This document shows, one piece after another, positions 1 to 8,655 of a DNA stretch of 64,000 bases. The position numbers were made by a program, and so were the translations under genes. Positions within the stretch are counted from its first letter, which is position 1; each line of letters opens with the position of its first letter. Source of the DNA: Cellulosimicrobium cellulans (lineage in GTDB: Bacteria; Actinomycetota; Actinomycetes; Actinomycetales; Cellulomonadaceae); contig NZ_JAMXST010000004.1 of assembly GCF_024124905.1 (NCBI RefSeq), forward strand, positions 558,001 through 622,000, written 5' to 3'. Below the pieces are notes generated by a model, which did not search any database, was not told the origin of the DNA, and saw only the letters and a program-made list of their open reading frames with translations.

Positions 1-2
1 GT

Positions 3-278
3 GCGCCCTGGGTCGCGGGCATCGCGCACTACGGCGTCGGCCGCATCGACTGGTGGCGGCTGTGGTCGGTGTCGATCCGCCCCGCCCGGACGTGGTCCCG
101 CTACGACCTCGTCATCGCGGGCCGCGAGCCGTTCGCCGGCGACGGGCCCGACACCTACCTCGTCCGGTGCCGGTACCACGGTCAGGACTTCGAGCTCACG
201 ATGTCGCGCGCCGCGTACGAGGGGCTGGCCTCCTGGCTGGAGGCCGCGCCGCCCGGCCGCCGCGACGTCGTCGTCTGA
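3..278 (+). CDS. DUF2550 family membrane protein, 3' part
   Basis: The reading frame is open from base 3 and ends at the TGA at 276-278, so the start and the N-terminal membrane helix lie outside the window. The visible 91 residues contain WRLWSVSIRP, RYDLVIAGRE and the end LEAAPPGRRDVVV. This resembles the conserved C-terminal part of DUF2550 proteins, short actinobacterial membrane proteins commonly found just upstream of nucS. The position 64 bases before nucS fits that context. Its function is unknown. The family call rests on recalled family sequence and synteny. Confidence 0.72.
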   Translation, partial: APWVAGIAHYGVGRIDWWRLWSVSIRPARTWSRYDLVIAGREPFAGDGPDTYLVRCRYHGQDFELTMSRAAYEGLASWLEAAPPGRRDVVV

Positions 279-342
279 GGCGTCGCCCGTGGGCTGACGC
301 CGCGACCCGGACCGCCCACCACCGACCCGGAGGACCTGCCTC

Positions 343-1038
343 ATGCGTCTCGTCGTCGCCCGCTGCTCCGCCCGCTACACCGGCCGTCTCTCGGCGCACC
401 TGCCGCTCGCGACACGCGTGCTCATCGTCAAGGCCGACGGGAGCGTGCTGCTGCACTCCGACGGCGGGTCGTACAAGCCGCTCAACTGGATGAGCCCGCC
501 GTGCTCGCTCGCGGTGCGCGAGCCGTCCGAGGAGGCGCGCGAGCGCGGCGTGACCGAGGTCTGGGCCGTGCAGCACGCGAAGAGCGACGACCGCCTCGAG
601 ATCGAGCTCCACGAGGTCCAGCACGACAGCTCTCACGAGCTCGGCATCGACCCGGGGCTGGTCAAGGACGGCGTCGAGGCGCACCTGCAGGAGATGCTCG
701 CCGCGCAGATCGAGCTGCTCGGGTCGGGCCACACGCTCGTCCGCCGGGAGTACCCGACCGCGATCGGCCCGGTGGACATCCTCGCCAAGGACGCGACCGG
801 GGCGACCGTCGCGGTCGAGATCAAGCGCCGGGGCGACATCGACGGCGTCGAGCAGCTCACGCGGTACCTCGAGCTCCTCAACCGCGACCCGCTGCTCGCG
901 CCCGTGCGCGGCGTGTTCGCCGCGCAGGAGATCAAGCCCCAGGCGCGCGTGCTCGCGACGGACCGGGGGATCGGCTGCCTCGTCCTCGACTACGACGCGA
1001 TGCGCGGCGTCGACGACGTGGACTCCCGCCTCTTCTGA
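343..1038 (+). CDS. nucS: Mismatch-specific endonuclease NucS/EndoMS
   Basis: A 231-residue protein of normal length for NucS. In this family the enzyme cuts both strands at mismatched bases and gives actinobacteria without MutS/MutL their mismatch repair. The N-terminal half ([16 protein letters not shown], then [15 protein letters not shown]) is the DNA-binding and dimerisation part. The C-terminal nuclease domain shows the PD-(D/E)XK signature: Asp in VDILAKD (about residue 145) and the Glu and Lys of VEIKRR (about 159 and 161). It ends in DSRLF, which resembles the C-terminal clamp-binding peptide reported for actinobacterial NucS; that is an inference. The ATG follows the preceding gene by 64 bases, and a strong hairpin follows the stop. 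Confidence 0.95.
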   Translation: MRLVVARCSARYTGRLSAHLPLATRVLIVKADGSVLLHSDGGSYKPLNWMSPPCSLAVREPSEEARERGVTEVWAVQHAKSDDRLEIELHEVQHDSSHELGIDPGLVKDGVEAHLQEMLAAQIELLGSGHTLVRREYPTAIGPVDILAKDATGATVAVEIKRRGDIDGVEQLTRYLELLNRDPLLAPVRGVFAAQEIKPQARVLATDRGIGCLVLDYDAMRGVDDVDSRLF

Positions 1039-1054
1039 CGCGCGACTCGCCGAG

Positions 1055-1134
1055 CAGGCGGTCGTGGCTCGTCCCGCAGCGAGGACGAGCCACGACCGCC
1101 TGGTCGACGAGTCAGGGCCGTGGGATCGGCCCTG
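1055..1134. terminator. Two adjacent hairpins between convergent genes
   Basis: A perfect 20-bp stem (1055-1074 with 1083-1102, 8-nt loop) is followed by a second perfect 8-bp stem (CAGGGCCG at 1113-1120 with 1127-1134). They fill the 99 bases between the nucS stop and the stop of the minus-strand glycosidase, so they probably end transcription from both sides. Neither has a U-tract. Confidence 0.85.
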
Positions 1135-1137
1135 CGG

Positions 1138-4100
1138 TCAGCAGGTGACGGCCCCGAACGGCGCCGTGTGCTCGGTGACCGTCCCTGCGGCGTCGGTCAC
1201 GCGGACCGTCGCCGTGCCCGCCGCGAGCGACGCGGCGCGCGCCGAGAACGACTGGTAGGCGTTGGCACCTGGCGCGACGCCCGTGACCGTGCGCGTCCCG
1301 AACGGCGTGACGAGCTCGACGTCCACCGCGTCGCCCGCCCCGGCGCCGCCCGTGCCGACGTACGCCGCCCGGACCGCGACGTAGGCCGTGCCGGCGAGGC
1401 AGCGCGGGACGGCGGTGACGTCGACCTCGGGCGCGGGCGTCGCGGCGGACCGGGAGCGCACCTCGAACGACGCGATGCTCACCGTCCCACGGTCGGCCCG
1501 GAAGCCGATCGTCGGCAGGAGCCCGGCGAGCACGTCGGGGTCGGACGTGTCGAGCGCGCCGCCGGTCGTCGTGCCGCCGTACCAGGCCCACGCGCCGTCC
1601 TCCTCGGCGAACACGTCGACGCGCGCGCCGTTCACCTGGAGCGCGATCCGGTCGCCGGGGCCGTAGCCCCGGATGCCGAAGTACGGCGACGACCCGTCCG
1701 CGCCCCCGACGTAGTCGAGGCCGGACGCGACGTTCGTGTGGTTGAACCAGGCGAGCGCGTAGGTGCGGTCCGCGGCGGCGAGACCGAGGAACAGCGAGTC
1801 CTCCTGCGTCCCCGCGCCGGAGAACGCGCCGATCTCGGCGACCACCACGGACGACGGCGTCGCGCGGGCCGTGCGGTGGCCGTACAGCCCCCAGTAGCGC
1901 GCGTCGCCGGTCGCGGCGAGCACCCCGTCCCCGGCCGCGACGGCGGGCAGCGCCTCGCCGGAGGGCTGCAGGGTCGCGTAGTCCGCCGTGGTGTCGGCGT
2001 CGAAGTCGTCGTGCAGCACGACGTCGCCGTACCAGGCCGGGTCGAACGCGAGCCGGGTGGTCGTGGTCGCGCGCGCCTCCTCGGGAGCGCTCGACCCGCC
2101 CCAGCGCACGACGGCGCCGATCCGCGCCTCGCTGCCGGGGACGGCGTCGGACCCGGGCGTGACGTCCCACGACCGGGTCGCGCGGTCCCACGCCCCGAGG
2201 TCGACCGGGCCCGCCTCGCCCACGGCGACGGCCGTCCAGCCGGCCGGGAGGTCGGGCGCGACCTCGACGTCGGCGACGGCGTCCGCGCGCGTCGACACGG
2301 TCACGTCGACGCGCGCGGCGCGCCCGACGGCGGGCTCCGCGGCCTCGACGCGCGCGGAGACGGCCCGTGACACGGGGCTCCACGACTCGAGCTCGGTCAC
2401 CCCGACGGACTTCCCGGGCGCGGCGTCGAACGTGACGCGGTAGCTCGTCGTCTCGAGCGGCGGGAACGTGATGCGGTTCAGGCCGTTGCCGACGGGCTGC
2501 TCGGGCACGCGTGTCTGGTCGGGGACGACCTGCCAGGCCGCGCCGTCCCAGTACTCGAGCTCGTAGCCGACGGCGGGCTGGACGGCGTCGGCGTCCTGGT
2601 AGCCGTGGAAACGGACGTCGCCGATCGTCGTCGGCTCGGCGAACTCGACGCCCAGCCAGTCGCGGGCGTTCGGCGAGGAGTAGTTGGACCAGCGCGTGTT
2701 CTGCGGCACCTCGTCGTACCAGACCTTGCCGTCGAGGACCCGCCACGCGTCGTCGTACCGCCACGTGTACGACGCGACGGGGCGCGGGTAGGCGTTCCGG
2801 AGCGGGTTCGCCGACGTGTTGACGGCGTGGGGGAGACGCTGCGGCTCGCCGCTCGGCACCGGCACCTCGACCGGGTCGGCGCCCTCGGAGAGCGCGTCGG
2901 CGTCCGCGCGCAGCACCTGCTCGCCGTCCACGTAGACGCGCAGGCCGGAGCCCGCCCCGTAGCGCGAGCCGTCGCGGTCGAACAGGACCGTGACGTTCCG
3001 CCCGTGGTACGGCACGTTCTCCGCGGCGAACCAGTCCCAGTCGGCCGGCACGAGCGGGTCGAGCACGAGCGAGTCGTCGGACTGCGGCTGGAGGCCGAGG
3101 AGGTCCTGGAGCACGAGGTCCACGTAGCTGGAGTGCAGGTAGTCCTCGGAGTGGTTGTTCCCGTCGTAGATCCAGCGGTCCTCGTCGGGGTGGTGCGCCT
3201 CGGCGACGTACGGCTCGCCGTCGCGGAACTGCGTGCGCACGTAGGTGTCGAACAGGTCGAGGTAGTCCGCGCGCGTGAGGTCGCCCGCGGCGTCGTCGCG
3301 CAGCGCGGTCGCGACGCCGTCGAGCGTGAGCGACGTCGAGAACGGCCACGACGGCCCGTCCCACTTGCAGCAGCCCTGGTCGGCCGAGCGCCAGAAGTCG
3401 GGGGAGCGGCGCTCGGTCACCGTCGGGCCGTACGGCGCCGCGAACCCCTGCGGGTCGAGGAGCTGGTCGAGGGCGACGGCCTGCTCGGGCGAGGCGAGGC
3501 CGAACTTCCACGGGACGAACCCGACGTCGAGCCGGTCGCGCAGCCGCTCGTGGTCCGGGTTCTCCCAGTCCACGACGTCGTAGTAGAACGCGCGCTCGTC
3601 GTCCCAGAGGTAGGTGTCCACGGCCTCGCGCAGCGCGGCGGCGCGGTCGCGGTACTCGGTCGCGGTCGCCTCGTCGCCGTTGAGCGTCGCGACCTCGGCG
3701 AGCGCGAGCATGTCGCCGTAGAGGTAGGCGTTGATCGACGGCCGGAACGTGTGGCGGCCCGCGTAGTCGCGGTCGGTCGCGTACGACGCGGGCGAGCTCT
3801 CCTTGGCGTCGTACTCGGGCGTCTGCCAGTAGAGCCCGAGGTCGGCGTCGAACTGGTTCCCCCAGTCCTCGACGAAGGTCTCCAGCTCGGGCTGGAGCGC
3901 GCGCAGGCGGTCGAGGTTCCCGGTGACCTTCGCGCGCTCGACGATCGCGGTCACGGCCCAGAACGAGTACTGGTGCGCCCAGTCGGCGGCCTCGGGGTTC
4001 TGCGCGGGCTCGATCTGGCCGGGGCCGGTGAGCCAGTAGTCCTCGTAGTCGTCCAGGTAGCGCTGGTCGCGCAGCCACCGGCCCTCGGCGAGCTGGTGGC

Positions 4101-4518
4101 CCGCCGCGGCGTTGATGGCCTGGTACGGCGCGGCGTAGCCGCAGCAGTCGAGGAACTCCGTGAGCACCCAGCCCGTGCCGGGCTCGGTGTAGCGCAGGTG
4201 CTCCTTGAGCACGCGCCAGCGGTAGTAGTAGACCGCCTCGGCGTCCGCGTCGGGGAGGTCCACGACGGGGACGTTGGCTGCGTACCAGTCGGGGTCGGCG
4301 TAGCCGTCGAGCTTCTCGCGGACGTCGACGAACGAGGTCCCCGGCCCGACCTCGGGCCGGTCGAGGGGCGTGGTCGGGTCGTCGGTCGTGGCGCCCGGGG
4401 ACGTGGGCGGGGCTGACGCGGGGACCGGCGGCGTCGCCGCGACCGCCGGGGCCGCGAGGGCCAGGGCCAGGAGGCCGGAGGCGAGCGCCAGGGCGCCCGT
4501 CGAGCGTGGTCGTCGCAT
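1138..4518 (-). CDS. Secreted multidomain glycosidase, MGH1/GH63-like
   Basis: 1,126 residues from the ATG at 4518, which has GAAGGA about 8 bases upstream; longer upstream extensions are antisense to tetR. A signal peptide covers roughly residues 1-30 (MRRPRSTG, then a long Ala/Leu core ending AVAATPP). Residues 60-550 resemble the (alpha/alpha)6 domain of MGH1/GH63-type enzymes, with YWLTGPG, SINAYLYGDMLAL, GCCKWDGPSWPF and DGNNHSEDY. After that come an F5/8-type C discoidin-like domain (about 563-711), a NEW3-like domain (about 724-799, DLPAGWTAV), a LamG-like domain (about 826-1026) and a small Ig-like C-terminal domain ending in GAVTC. The role is probably extracellular oligosaccharide hydrolysis. 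The substrate cannot be read from the sequence. The gene is divergent from tetR and may share its operator. Confidence 0.8.
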   Translation of the reverse strand: MRRPRSTGALALASGLLALALAAPAVAATPPVPASAPPTSPGATTDDPTTPLDRPEVGPGTSFVDVREKLDGYADPDWYAANVPVVDLPDADAEAVYYYRWRVLKEHLRYTEPGTGWVLTEFLDCCGYAAPYQAINAAAGHQLAEGRWLRDQRYLDDYEDYWLTGPGQIEPAQNPEAADWAHQYSFWAVTAIVERAKVTGNLDRLRALQPELETFVEDWGNQFDADLGLYWQTPEYDAKESSPASYATDRDYAGRHTFRPSINAYLYGDMLALAEVATLNGDEATATEYRDRAAALREAVDTYLWDDERAFYYDVVDWENPDHERLRDRLDVGFVPWKFGLASPEQAVALDQLLDPQGFAAPYGPTVTERRSPDFWRSADQGCCKWDGPSWPFSTSLTLDGVATALRDDAAGDLTRADYLDLFDTYVRTQFRDGEPYVAEAHHPDEDRWIYDGNNHSEDYLHSSYVDLVLQDLLGLQPQSDDSLVLDPLVPADWDWFAAENVPYHGRNVTVLFDRDGSRYGAGSGLRVYVDGEQVLRADADALSEGADPVEVPVPSGEPQRLPHAVNTSANPLRNAYPRPVASYTWRYDDAWRVLDGKVWYDEVPQNTRWSNYSSPNARDWLGVEFAEPTTIGDVRFHGYQDADAVQPAVGYELEYWDGAAWQVVPDQTRVPEQPVGNGLNRITFPPLETTSYRVTFDAAPGKSVGVTELESWSPVSRAVSARVEAAEPAVGRAARVDVTVSTRADAVADVEVAPDLPAGWTAVAVGEAGPVDLGAWDRATRSWDVTPGSDAVPGSEARIGAVVRWGGSSAPEEARATTTTRLAFDPAWYGDVVLHDDFDADTTADYATLQPSGEALPAVAAGDGVLAATGDARYWGLYGHRTARATPSSVVVAEIGAFSGAGTQEDSLFLGLAAADRTYALAWFNHTNVASGLDYVGGADGSSPYFGIRGYGPGDRIALQVNGARVDVFAEEDGAWAWYGGTTTGGALDTSDPDVLAGLLPTIGFRADRGTVSIASFEVRSRSAATPAPEVDVTAVPRCLAGTAYVAVRAAYVGTGGAGAGDAVDVELVTPFGTRTVTGVAPGANAYQSFSARAASLAAGTATVRVTDAAGTVTEHTAPFGAVTC

Positions 4519-4673
4519 GCGTGTCCTTCGTCGTCGAAGAGCGGGTCCCGCGCGCTCCAGGGCACGGGGACGTGACTGCGCTGTCGGCCACAGATTCCCA
4601 CAAGAGCGAACAGAAAACAACAGCCCCCGCCGGTGCTGACCCCTCGCGCCGACCGGATGTCCCACGTGGTAGT

Positions 4674-4691
4674 TTTTGAACATGTTCAAAA
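4674..4691. promoter_or_regulatory. 18-bp palindrome, probable TetR operator
   Basis: TTTTGAACA at 4674-4682 is followed at once by its exact reverse complement at 4683-4691, giving a perfect 18-bp palindrome. It is AT-rich in a GC-rich genome and lies 14 bases before the tetR start, in the region shared with the divergent glycosidase gene. TetR regulators usually bind such palindromes next to their own gene, so autoregulation is the natural reading. Confidence 0.75.
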
Positions 4692-4704
4692 GTGGCCTCG
4701 TCGC

Positions 4705-5436
4705 ATGAGCGCGACGCCGAAGTCCGAGCGGACGCGCGCCCACCTGCGCGACGTCGCGGTCCGGATGCTGCGCGACGTCGGGTACGAGCGCACGACCATG
4801 CGCGCCGTCGCCGCCGCGGCGGGGGTGAGCACCGGGAACGCCTACTACCACTTCCCGTCCAAGGACGCGCTCGTCCAGGAGCTCTACCTCGAGGTGCAGC
4901 GCGAGCACGCCGAGCGCGCCGCGCCCGTGCTCGCCGCGGGCGGCTCGCTCGCCGAGCGGCTGCGCGGCGTCTGGGGAGCGTCGGTCGACGCGTTCGCCCC
5001 CTTCCACGCGTTCGGCGGCGAGTTCGTGTCCGTCGCGATCCGCCCGGGCTCGGACGCGAGCCCCTTCTCCGCGGCCTCCGCCGCCTCGCGCGACCTCTCG
5101 CGCGACCTGTTCGAGCGGGTCGTCGCCGGGGCGTCGACGCGCGTCCCCGAGCGGCTGCGCGCCCAGCTCCCCGAGCTGCTGTGGTTGGCCCAGCTCGGCA
5201 TCACCCTGTTCTGGGTCCACGACACCTCGCCCGGGTTCGCGCGCACGCGCCGGCTCGTCGACGGCGGGGCGGCGCTCGTCGGCAGCCTCGTCCGGCTCGC
5301 GCGGCTGCCCGTCGCGCGCGGGGTGGTCGACGACGTCCTGCGCCTCGTGCGTGCGGTCCACCCGGGAGCGCCCGGGGCGTCCGCTGCGGCCGATGCGGCC
5401 CGCGAGCGCGCGGACGGGCCGGAGGCGGGCGCGTGA
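4705..5436 (+). CDS. TetR-family transcriptional regulator
   Basis: 243 residues from the ATG at 4705 (MSATPKSERTRAHL). The frame is open further upstream to 4633, but that extension would cross the palindrome and matches nothing. The HTH is clear at residues 10-55: TRAHLRDVAVRMLRDVGYERTT, then AVAAAAGVSTGNAYYHFPSKD, typical of TetR. The C-terminal part is the ligand-binding helical domain; the effector is unknown. No good ribosome binding site precedes this ATG, so the message may be leaderless. The stop overlaps the start of the next gene (GTGA), so tetR, the yndJ-like gene and the DUF1990 gene form one operon. Confidence 0.93.
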   Translation: MSATPKSERTRAHLRDVAVRMLRDVGYERTTMRAVAAAAGVSTGNAYYHFPSKDALVQELYLEVQREHAERAAPVLAAGGSLAERLRGVWGASVDAFAPFHAFGGEFVSVAIRPGSDASPFSAASAASRDLSRDLFERVVAGASTRVPERLRAQLPELLWLAQLGITLFWVHDTSPGFARTRRLVDGGAALVGSLVRLARLPVARGVVDDVLRLVRAVHPGAPGASAAADAARERADGPEAGA

Positions 5437-6482
5437 GCCCCGCCGGCGCAGCCCTCGTCTCGGGCCTGGTGATCCTCGGCATGGTCGTGGTCCTGCCGCT
5501 CGGCCTCCGGCTCCTGGGGCCCGACGTCGTCCCGGCGCCGCGCAGCGTGGCGTGGCCGCTCGCGGGAGTCGCCGGGTCGGTGAGCCTCGTGCTGCCGCAC
5601 GGCACCGCGTCCGTGCTCCTCGCGCTCGTCCTCGCGACGGCGACCGTCGTGCTCGCCGGCGCCGGCGGGCGTCTGGCGGTGCGCACGGCGCGCGACCTGC
5701 GCGACGGGCGGGTCGCCGCGGCAGGTCTCGCCTCGCGCGCGGCGACCGCGACCGCGCTGGTCATGCCGGCGGTCGGCGCGAGCGCGCTGGTCGCCGAGCG
5801 CGCCGGGTGGGGGCTCCTCGGGTTCTCCGGGACGTATCTCGCGCTCACGGTCCCGCACATGCTCTACGCCGGGTTCGGCGCGGCACTCGTCGCGGGCACG
5901 GTCGCGCGTCTCGCGGTCACCGACCGGCTCGCGGTCGTCGGCGCGTGGGGCGTACCGCTCGGGACGGCGCTCGTGCTCGTCGGCTACCTCGTCGGCGACG
6001 CGGCCGAGCTCGTCGGCGCGGGCGTCCTCACGCTCGCCCTGTGGGCGACCGCGGTCGCGGCGGTCCGCTCGCTCGCGCGGACCGCCGGTCCGGCCGGCCA
6101 GGTCGGCGGCGTCGGCCCGGACGACGCGCACCGGACCGTCGGTGCGCGCTCCACCGGCTCCGTGAGCGCGGGGAGCGCCGCGGGCGCCCGCGCGCTGCTC
6201 GGCACGGGTGCGGTCGTCGTCGGGCTGTCGATGCTGCTCGCGCTCTGGTGGGCCGCGGGCGAGGCGCTCGGGTTCGCGCACCCGAGCCTCGACGTCATGG
6301 CGGCGACGCACGGCGTCGCGAACGCGCTCGGGTTCGTGCTCTGCACCCTCCTCGGGCTGCGGGTCCTCGCGGCCCGGCCGGCGCTCCCGCGCGGGGCGGA
6401 GAGCGCGGACGAGGAGCACCGCGACGCAGGGCAGGACACGACACGTGGGCCCGGGCGGGCCCCGGAGGGGAGTGCGGCATGA
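5433..6482 (+). CDS. YndJ-like multi-pass membrane protein
   Basis: 349 residues from the GTG at 5433, which overlaps the tetR stop. The protein is almost entirely hydrophobic helices with short loops (for example LVSGLVILGMVVVLPLGL, LALVLATATVVLAGAGG, LALWATAVAAV). About ten membrane spans are visible, with an Arg/Gly-rich loop near residues 210-245. The conserved end, with a His in DVMAATHGVANALGFVL, resembles the YndJ family, which often sits beside DUF1990 genes as here. Function is not established. It may be the exported-substrate or stress-response partner of the TetR regulator, which is an inference. Confidence 0.7.
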   Translation: MSPAGAALVSGLVILGMVVVLPLGLRLLGPDVVPAPRSVAWPLAGVAGSVSLVLPHGTASVLLALVLATATVVLAGAGGRLAVRTARDLRDGRVAAAGLASRAATATALVMPAVGASALVAERAGWGLLGFSGTYLALTVPHMLYAGFGAALVAGTVARLAVTDRLAVVGAWGVPLGTALVLVGYLVGDAAELVGAGVLTLALWATAVAAVRSLARTAGPAGQVGGVGPDDAHRTVGARSTGSVSAGSAAGARALLGTGAVVVGLSMLLALWWAAGEALGFAHPSLDVMAATHGVANALGFVLCTLLGLRVLAARPALPRGAESADEEHRDAGQDTTRGPGRAPEGSAA

Positions 6483-7000
6483 CGTTCACGTACCCGGAGG
6501 TCGGCGCGACCCGGACCGGCGACCGGCCCGCGGGGTACCGCTACCTGCACGTGCGCCGTCGGCTCACCGACCGGCCGCGCACGCCCGACGACCTCGCGTG
6601 GCTCGGCGAGCAGCTCCTCACGTGGCGCGTGCACGCCGCGGCGCGCGTGCGCCTCGAGACCGCGGCGCCCGTCGCCGAGCCCGGTGCGCGCGTGACGACG
6701 CTGCTCGGCGTCGGGCGGCTGCGGCTGCACGAACCGTGCGAGGTCGTGTGGGTCGAGCGGTCCGCGTGCCGGGTCGCGTTCGGGTACGGCACCCTGCCCG
6801 GGCACGCGTTCGTGGGGGAGGAGCGCTTCGCCGTCGAGCGCGACGACGCGGGCGACCTGTGGTGGAGCATCGACGTGTTCAGCCGCCCGGTGCTGTGGTG
6901 GGTGCGCCCGCTCGCGTTCGCCGTGCCCACGTTCCAGCGGCTCTTCGCCCTGCACCTCGGACGCGGCGCACGGCGGCTGCTCGCCGCGCGCGACCGCTGA
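6479..7000 (+). CDS. DUF1990 family protein
   Basis: 173 residues. The start ATG at 6479 overlaps the TGA of the previous gene (ATGA), so it is translationally coupled. The pattern MTFTYPEVGATR, then GYRYLHVRRRL, FGYGTLPGHAFVGEERF and YPNAT-like WSIDVFSRP matches DUF1990, a small cytoplasmic fold seen in plants and bacteria with no assigned activity. The recurrent pairing with YndJ-like membrane proteins suggests a shared task. It ends 80 bases before nagA. Confidence 0.8.
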   Translation: MTFTYPEVGATRTGDRPAGYRYLHVRRRLTDRPRTPDDLAWLGEQLLTWRVHAAARVRLETAAPVAEPGARVTTLLGVGRLRLHEPCEVVWVERSACRVAFGYGTLPGHAFVGEERFAVERDDAGDLWWSIDVFSRPVLWWVRPLAFAVPTFQRLFALHLGRGARRLLAARDR

Positions 7001-7080
7001 CGTCTCGCCTCACGACCCGTGCGCGTCCACGGCCGCGCGGGTTTGCACGCCGGGTGTACGAAGTGCGCCAGAATGGGGCC

Positions 7081-8358
7081 ATGACCGACGCCCGCAGCCC
7101 TCGTCCCGACCAGCAGACCGGCACCGCACGAGTCCTCGTGGGCCGCGTCGTCACCCCGACGGGGGTGCTCGAGGACGGTGTCGTGGCCCTGGAGGACGGG
7201 CGCGTCGCGTGGGTCGGGACTCGCGCGCAGGCCGCCGACGCCGGGTACGCGAACCTGCCCGCGGGCGACGGCGCGACGCTGCTCCCGGGCCTCGTCGACG
7301 TGCACGACCACGGCGGCGGCGGGTCGAGCTTCCCGGACGCGACGAGCGTCGACGAGGCGCGCGTCGCGGCGCGCGAGCACCTGCGCCACGGCACGACGAG
7401 CCTCGTCGCCTCGCTCGTCACCGCGCCGCGCGACGTGCTGCTCGAGCGCACGGCGAACCTCGCGGACCTCGCCGACGCGGGCGAGATCGTCGGCATCCAC
7501 CTCGAGGGCCCGTTCCTCTCCGAGGTGCGGTGCGGCGCGCAGAACCCGCACGACATGCTCGAGGGCGACCCGGAGCTCGTGCGGGCGATCGCCGCGGCCG
7601 CACGCGGCTACCTGCGCACCATGACGGTCGCGCCCGAGGTGCCGGGCGTCGTCGGCGCCGGGGGCGTGATCGAGACCCTCGTCGAGGTCGGGGCGCTCCC
7701 GTCGATCGGGCACACCGACGCGAGCACCGAGCAGACCGAGGCGGCGATCGCGGCCGGCGTCGCGGCGCTCGCGGCCGCCGGGCGGCCCGGCGCGCGCCTG
7801 ACCGCGACCCACCTGTTCAACGGCATGCGCCCCCTGCACCACCGTGAGCCCGGCCCCATCGCGGCGTGCCTCGCGGCGGCCGCGCGGGGCGAGCTGGTCG
7901 TCGAGCTCGTGGCCGACGGCACGCACCTCGCGCACGGCACGATCCGCAGCGTCGTCGAGCTGGTCGGGTCGCACGTCGGTGCCGACGGCGCCGTCGCGGG
8001 GCCGGACGCCGTCGCGCTCGTCACCGACGCGATGGCCGCGGCGGGCATGGCCGACGGCGCGTACGAGCTCGGACCCATGCGCGTGACCGTCGCGCACGGC
8101 GTCGCGCGGCTCACCGAGGGCGGGTCCATCGCGGGCGGCACGTACCACCTGCTCGACGTCGTGCGCGAGACGGTCGAGGCCGGGGTGCCGCTCGTCGACG
8201 CGGTCCGCGCCGCCTCCTGGACCCCGGCCGGCGTGCTCGGCCTCGACGACCGCGGCGGCCTCGTCGCGGGCCGCCGCGCCGACGTCGTCGTCACGGACGC
8301 CGACCTGCGCGTCCGCGAGGTCCTGCGCGCCGCCGCCCCGGTCGACCTCGCACTCTGA
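7081..8358 (+). CDS. nagA: N-acetylglucosamine-6-phosphate deacetylase
   Basis: 425 residues, slightly longer than the usual 380-400. The enzyme removes acetate from GlcNAc-6-phosphate, feeding amino sugars into glucosamine-6-phosphate. The amidohydrolase pattern is complete: the metal motif DVHDHGGGG with His at about 75 and 77, HLEGPF with the metal-binding Glu, GHTDAS, THLFNGM with the substrate His, LVTDAMAAAGM with the catalytic Asp, and the closing ASWTPAGVLGL. No nagB or GlcNAc kinase is next to it, so it stands alone here, followed by a very strong hairpin. The start ATG lacks a clear ribosome binding site. Confidence 0.95.
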   Translation: MTDARSPRPDQQTGTARVLVGRVVTPTGVLEDGVVALEDGRVAWVGTRAQAADAGYANLPAGDGATLLPGLVDVHDHGGGGSSFPDATSVDEARVAAREHLRHGTTSLVASLVTAPRDVLLERTANLADLADAGEIVGIHLEGPFLSEVRCGAQNPHDMLEGDPELVRAIAAAARGYLRTMTVAPEVPGVVGAGGVIETLVEVGALPSIGHTDASTEQTEAAIAAGVAALAAAGRPGARLTATHLFNGMRPLHHREPGPIAACLAAAARGELVVELVADGTHLAHGTIRSVVELVGSHVGADGAVAGPDAVALVTDAMAAAGMADGAYELGPMRVTVAHGVARLTEGGSIAGGTYHLLDVVRETVEAGVPLVDAVRAASWTPAGVLGLDDRGGLVAGRRADVVVTDADLRVREVLRAAAPVDLAL

Positions 8359-8391
8359 CCCCCTGCGCGGCCGTCGCGCGCCCGACTGCAC

Positions 8392-8453
8392 CGCCGAACC
8401 CGGGGTCGCTCCTCACCCAGCCCGTCCGGTGAGGAGCGACCCCGGGTTCGGCG
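8392..8453 (+). terminator. 26-bp perfect hairpin after nagA
   Basis: Bases 8392-8417 pair perfectly with 8428-8453 around a 10-nt loop. It starts 34 bases after the nagA stop. There is no U-tract, but the stem is strong enough to isolate nagA from the lacI promoter region downstream. Nothing else coding is visible between 8358 and 8656 except the promoter and operators listed separately. Confidence 0.85.
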
Positions 8454-8538
8454 CGTCGTCGGCGTGCAGATCGGGTGCGGCGTCGTCGCAGGTCGGGAGT
8501 GCGTCCGGAATCGGAGAGCGCGTTCTTGCTCCTCGGGC

Positions 8539-8568
8539 TTGACTCTCGTCATTTGTTCATCGAATACT
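8539..8568 (+). promoter_or_regulatory. Promoter of lacI/sugar importer operon
   Basis: TTGACT at 8539-8544 and AATACT at 8563-8568, 18 bases apart, resemble sigma-70 type -35 and -10 elements in an unusually AT-rich patch. Three tandem operator-like repeats begin 9 bases downstream, where a repressor would block initiation. Confidence 0.55.
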
Positions 8569-8576
8569 CGTAACAG

Positions 8577-8615
8577 CGAAGCGCTTCGACGATGCGTTTC
8601 GACGAAGCGCTTCGA
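8577..8615 (+). promoter_or_regulatory. Three tandem 13-nt LacI-type operators
   Basis: CGAAGCGCTTCGA occurs at 8577-8589 and 8603-8615, with a degenerate copy CGATGCGTTTCGA exactly between them at 8590-8602. Each perfect copy holds the palindrome CGAAGCGCTTCG, of the CG-centred class bound by LacI-family sugar repressors. The array lies between the predicted promoter and the lacI gene, which suggests autoregulation. Confidence 0.75.
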
Positions 8616-8655
8616 CGGCCGAGGCGCGGAACCGGACCACAGGGGAGTGGTGACG

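Noticed and set aside
1112-4603. Very long open frames on the strand opposite or out of frame with the glycosidase (over 1,100 codons)
   Set aside because: They consist of Arg/Pro/Ala-rich sequence typical of shadow frames in very GC-rich genes and match no family; the 1138-4518 frame has a signal peptide and domains.
8577-8615. Global carbon-catabolite (CcpA-type cre) sites
   Set aside because: CcpA is a Firmicute system; in actinobacteria such CG-centred palindromes next to a lacI gene are better read as local operators.
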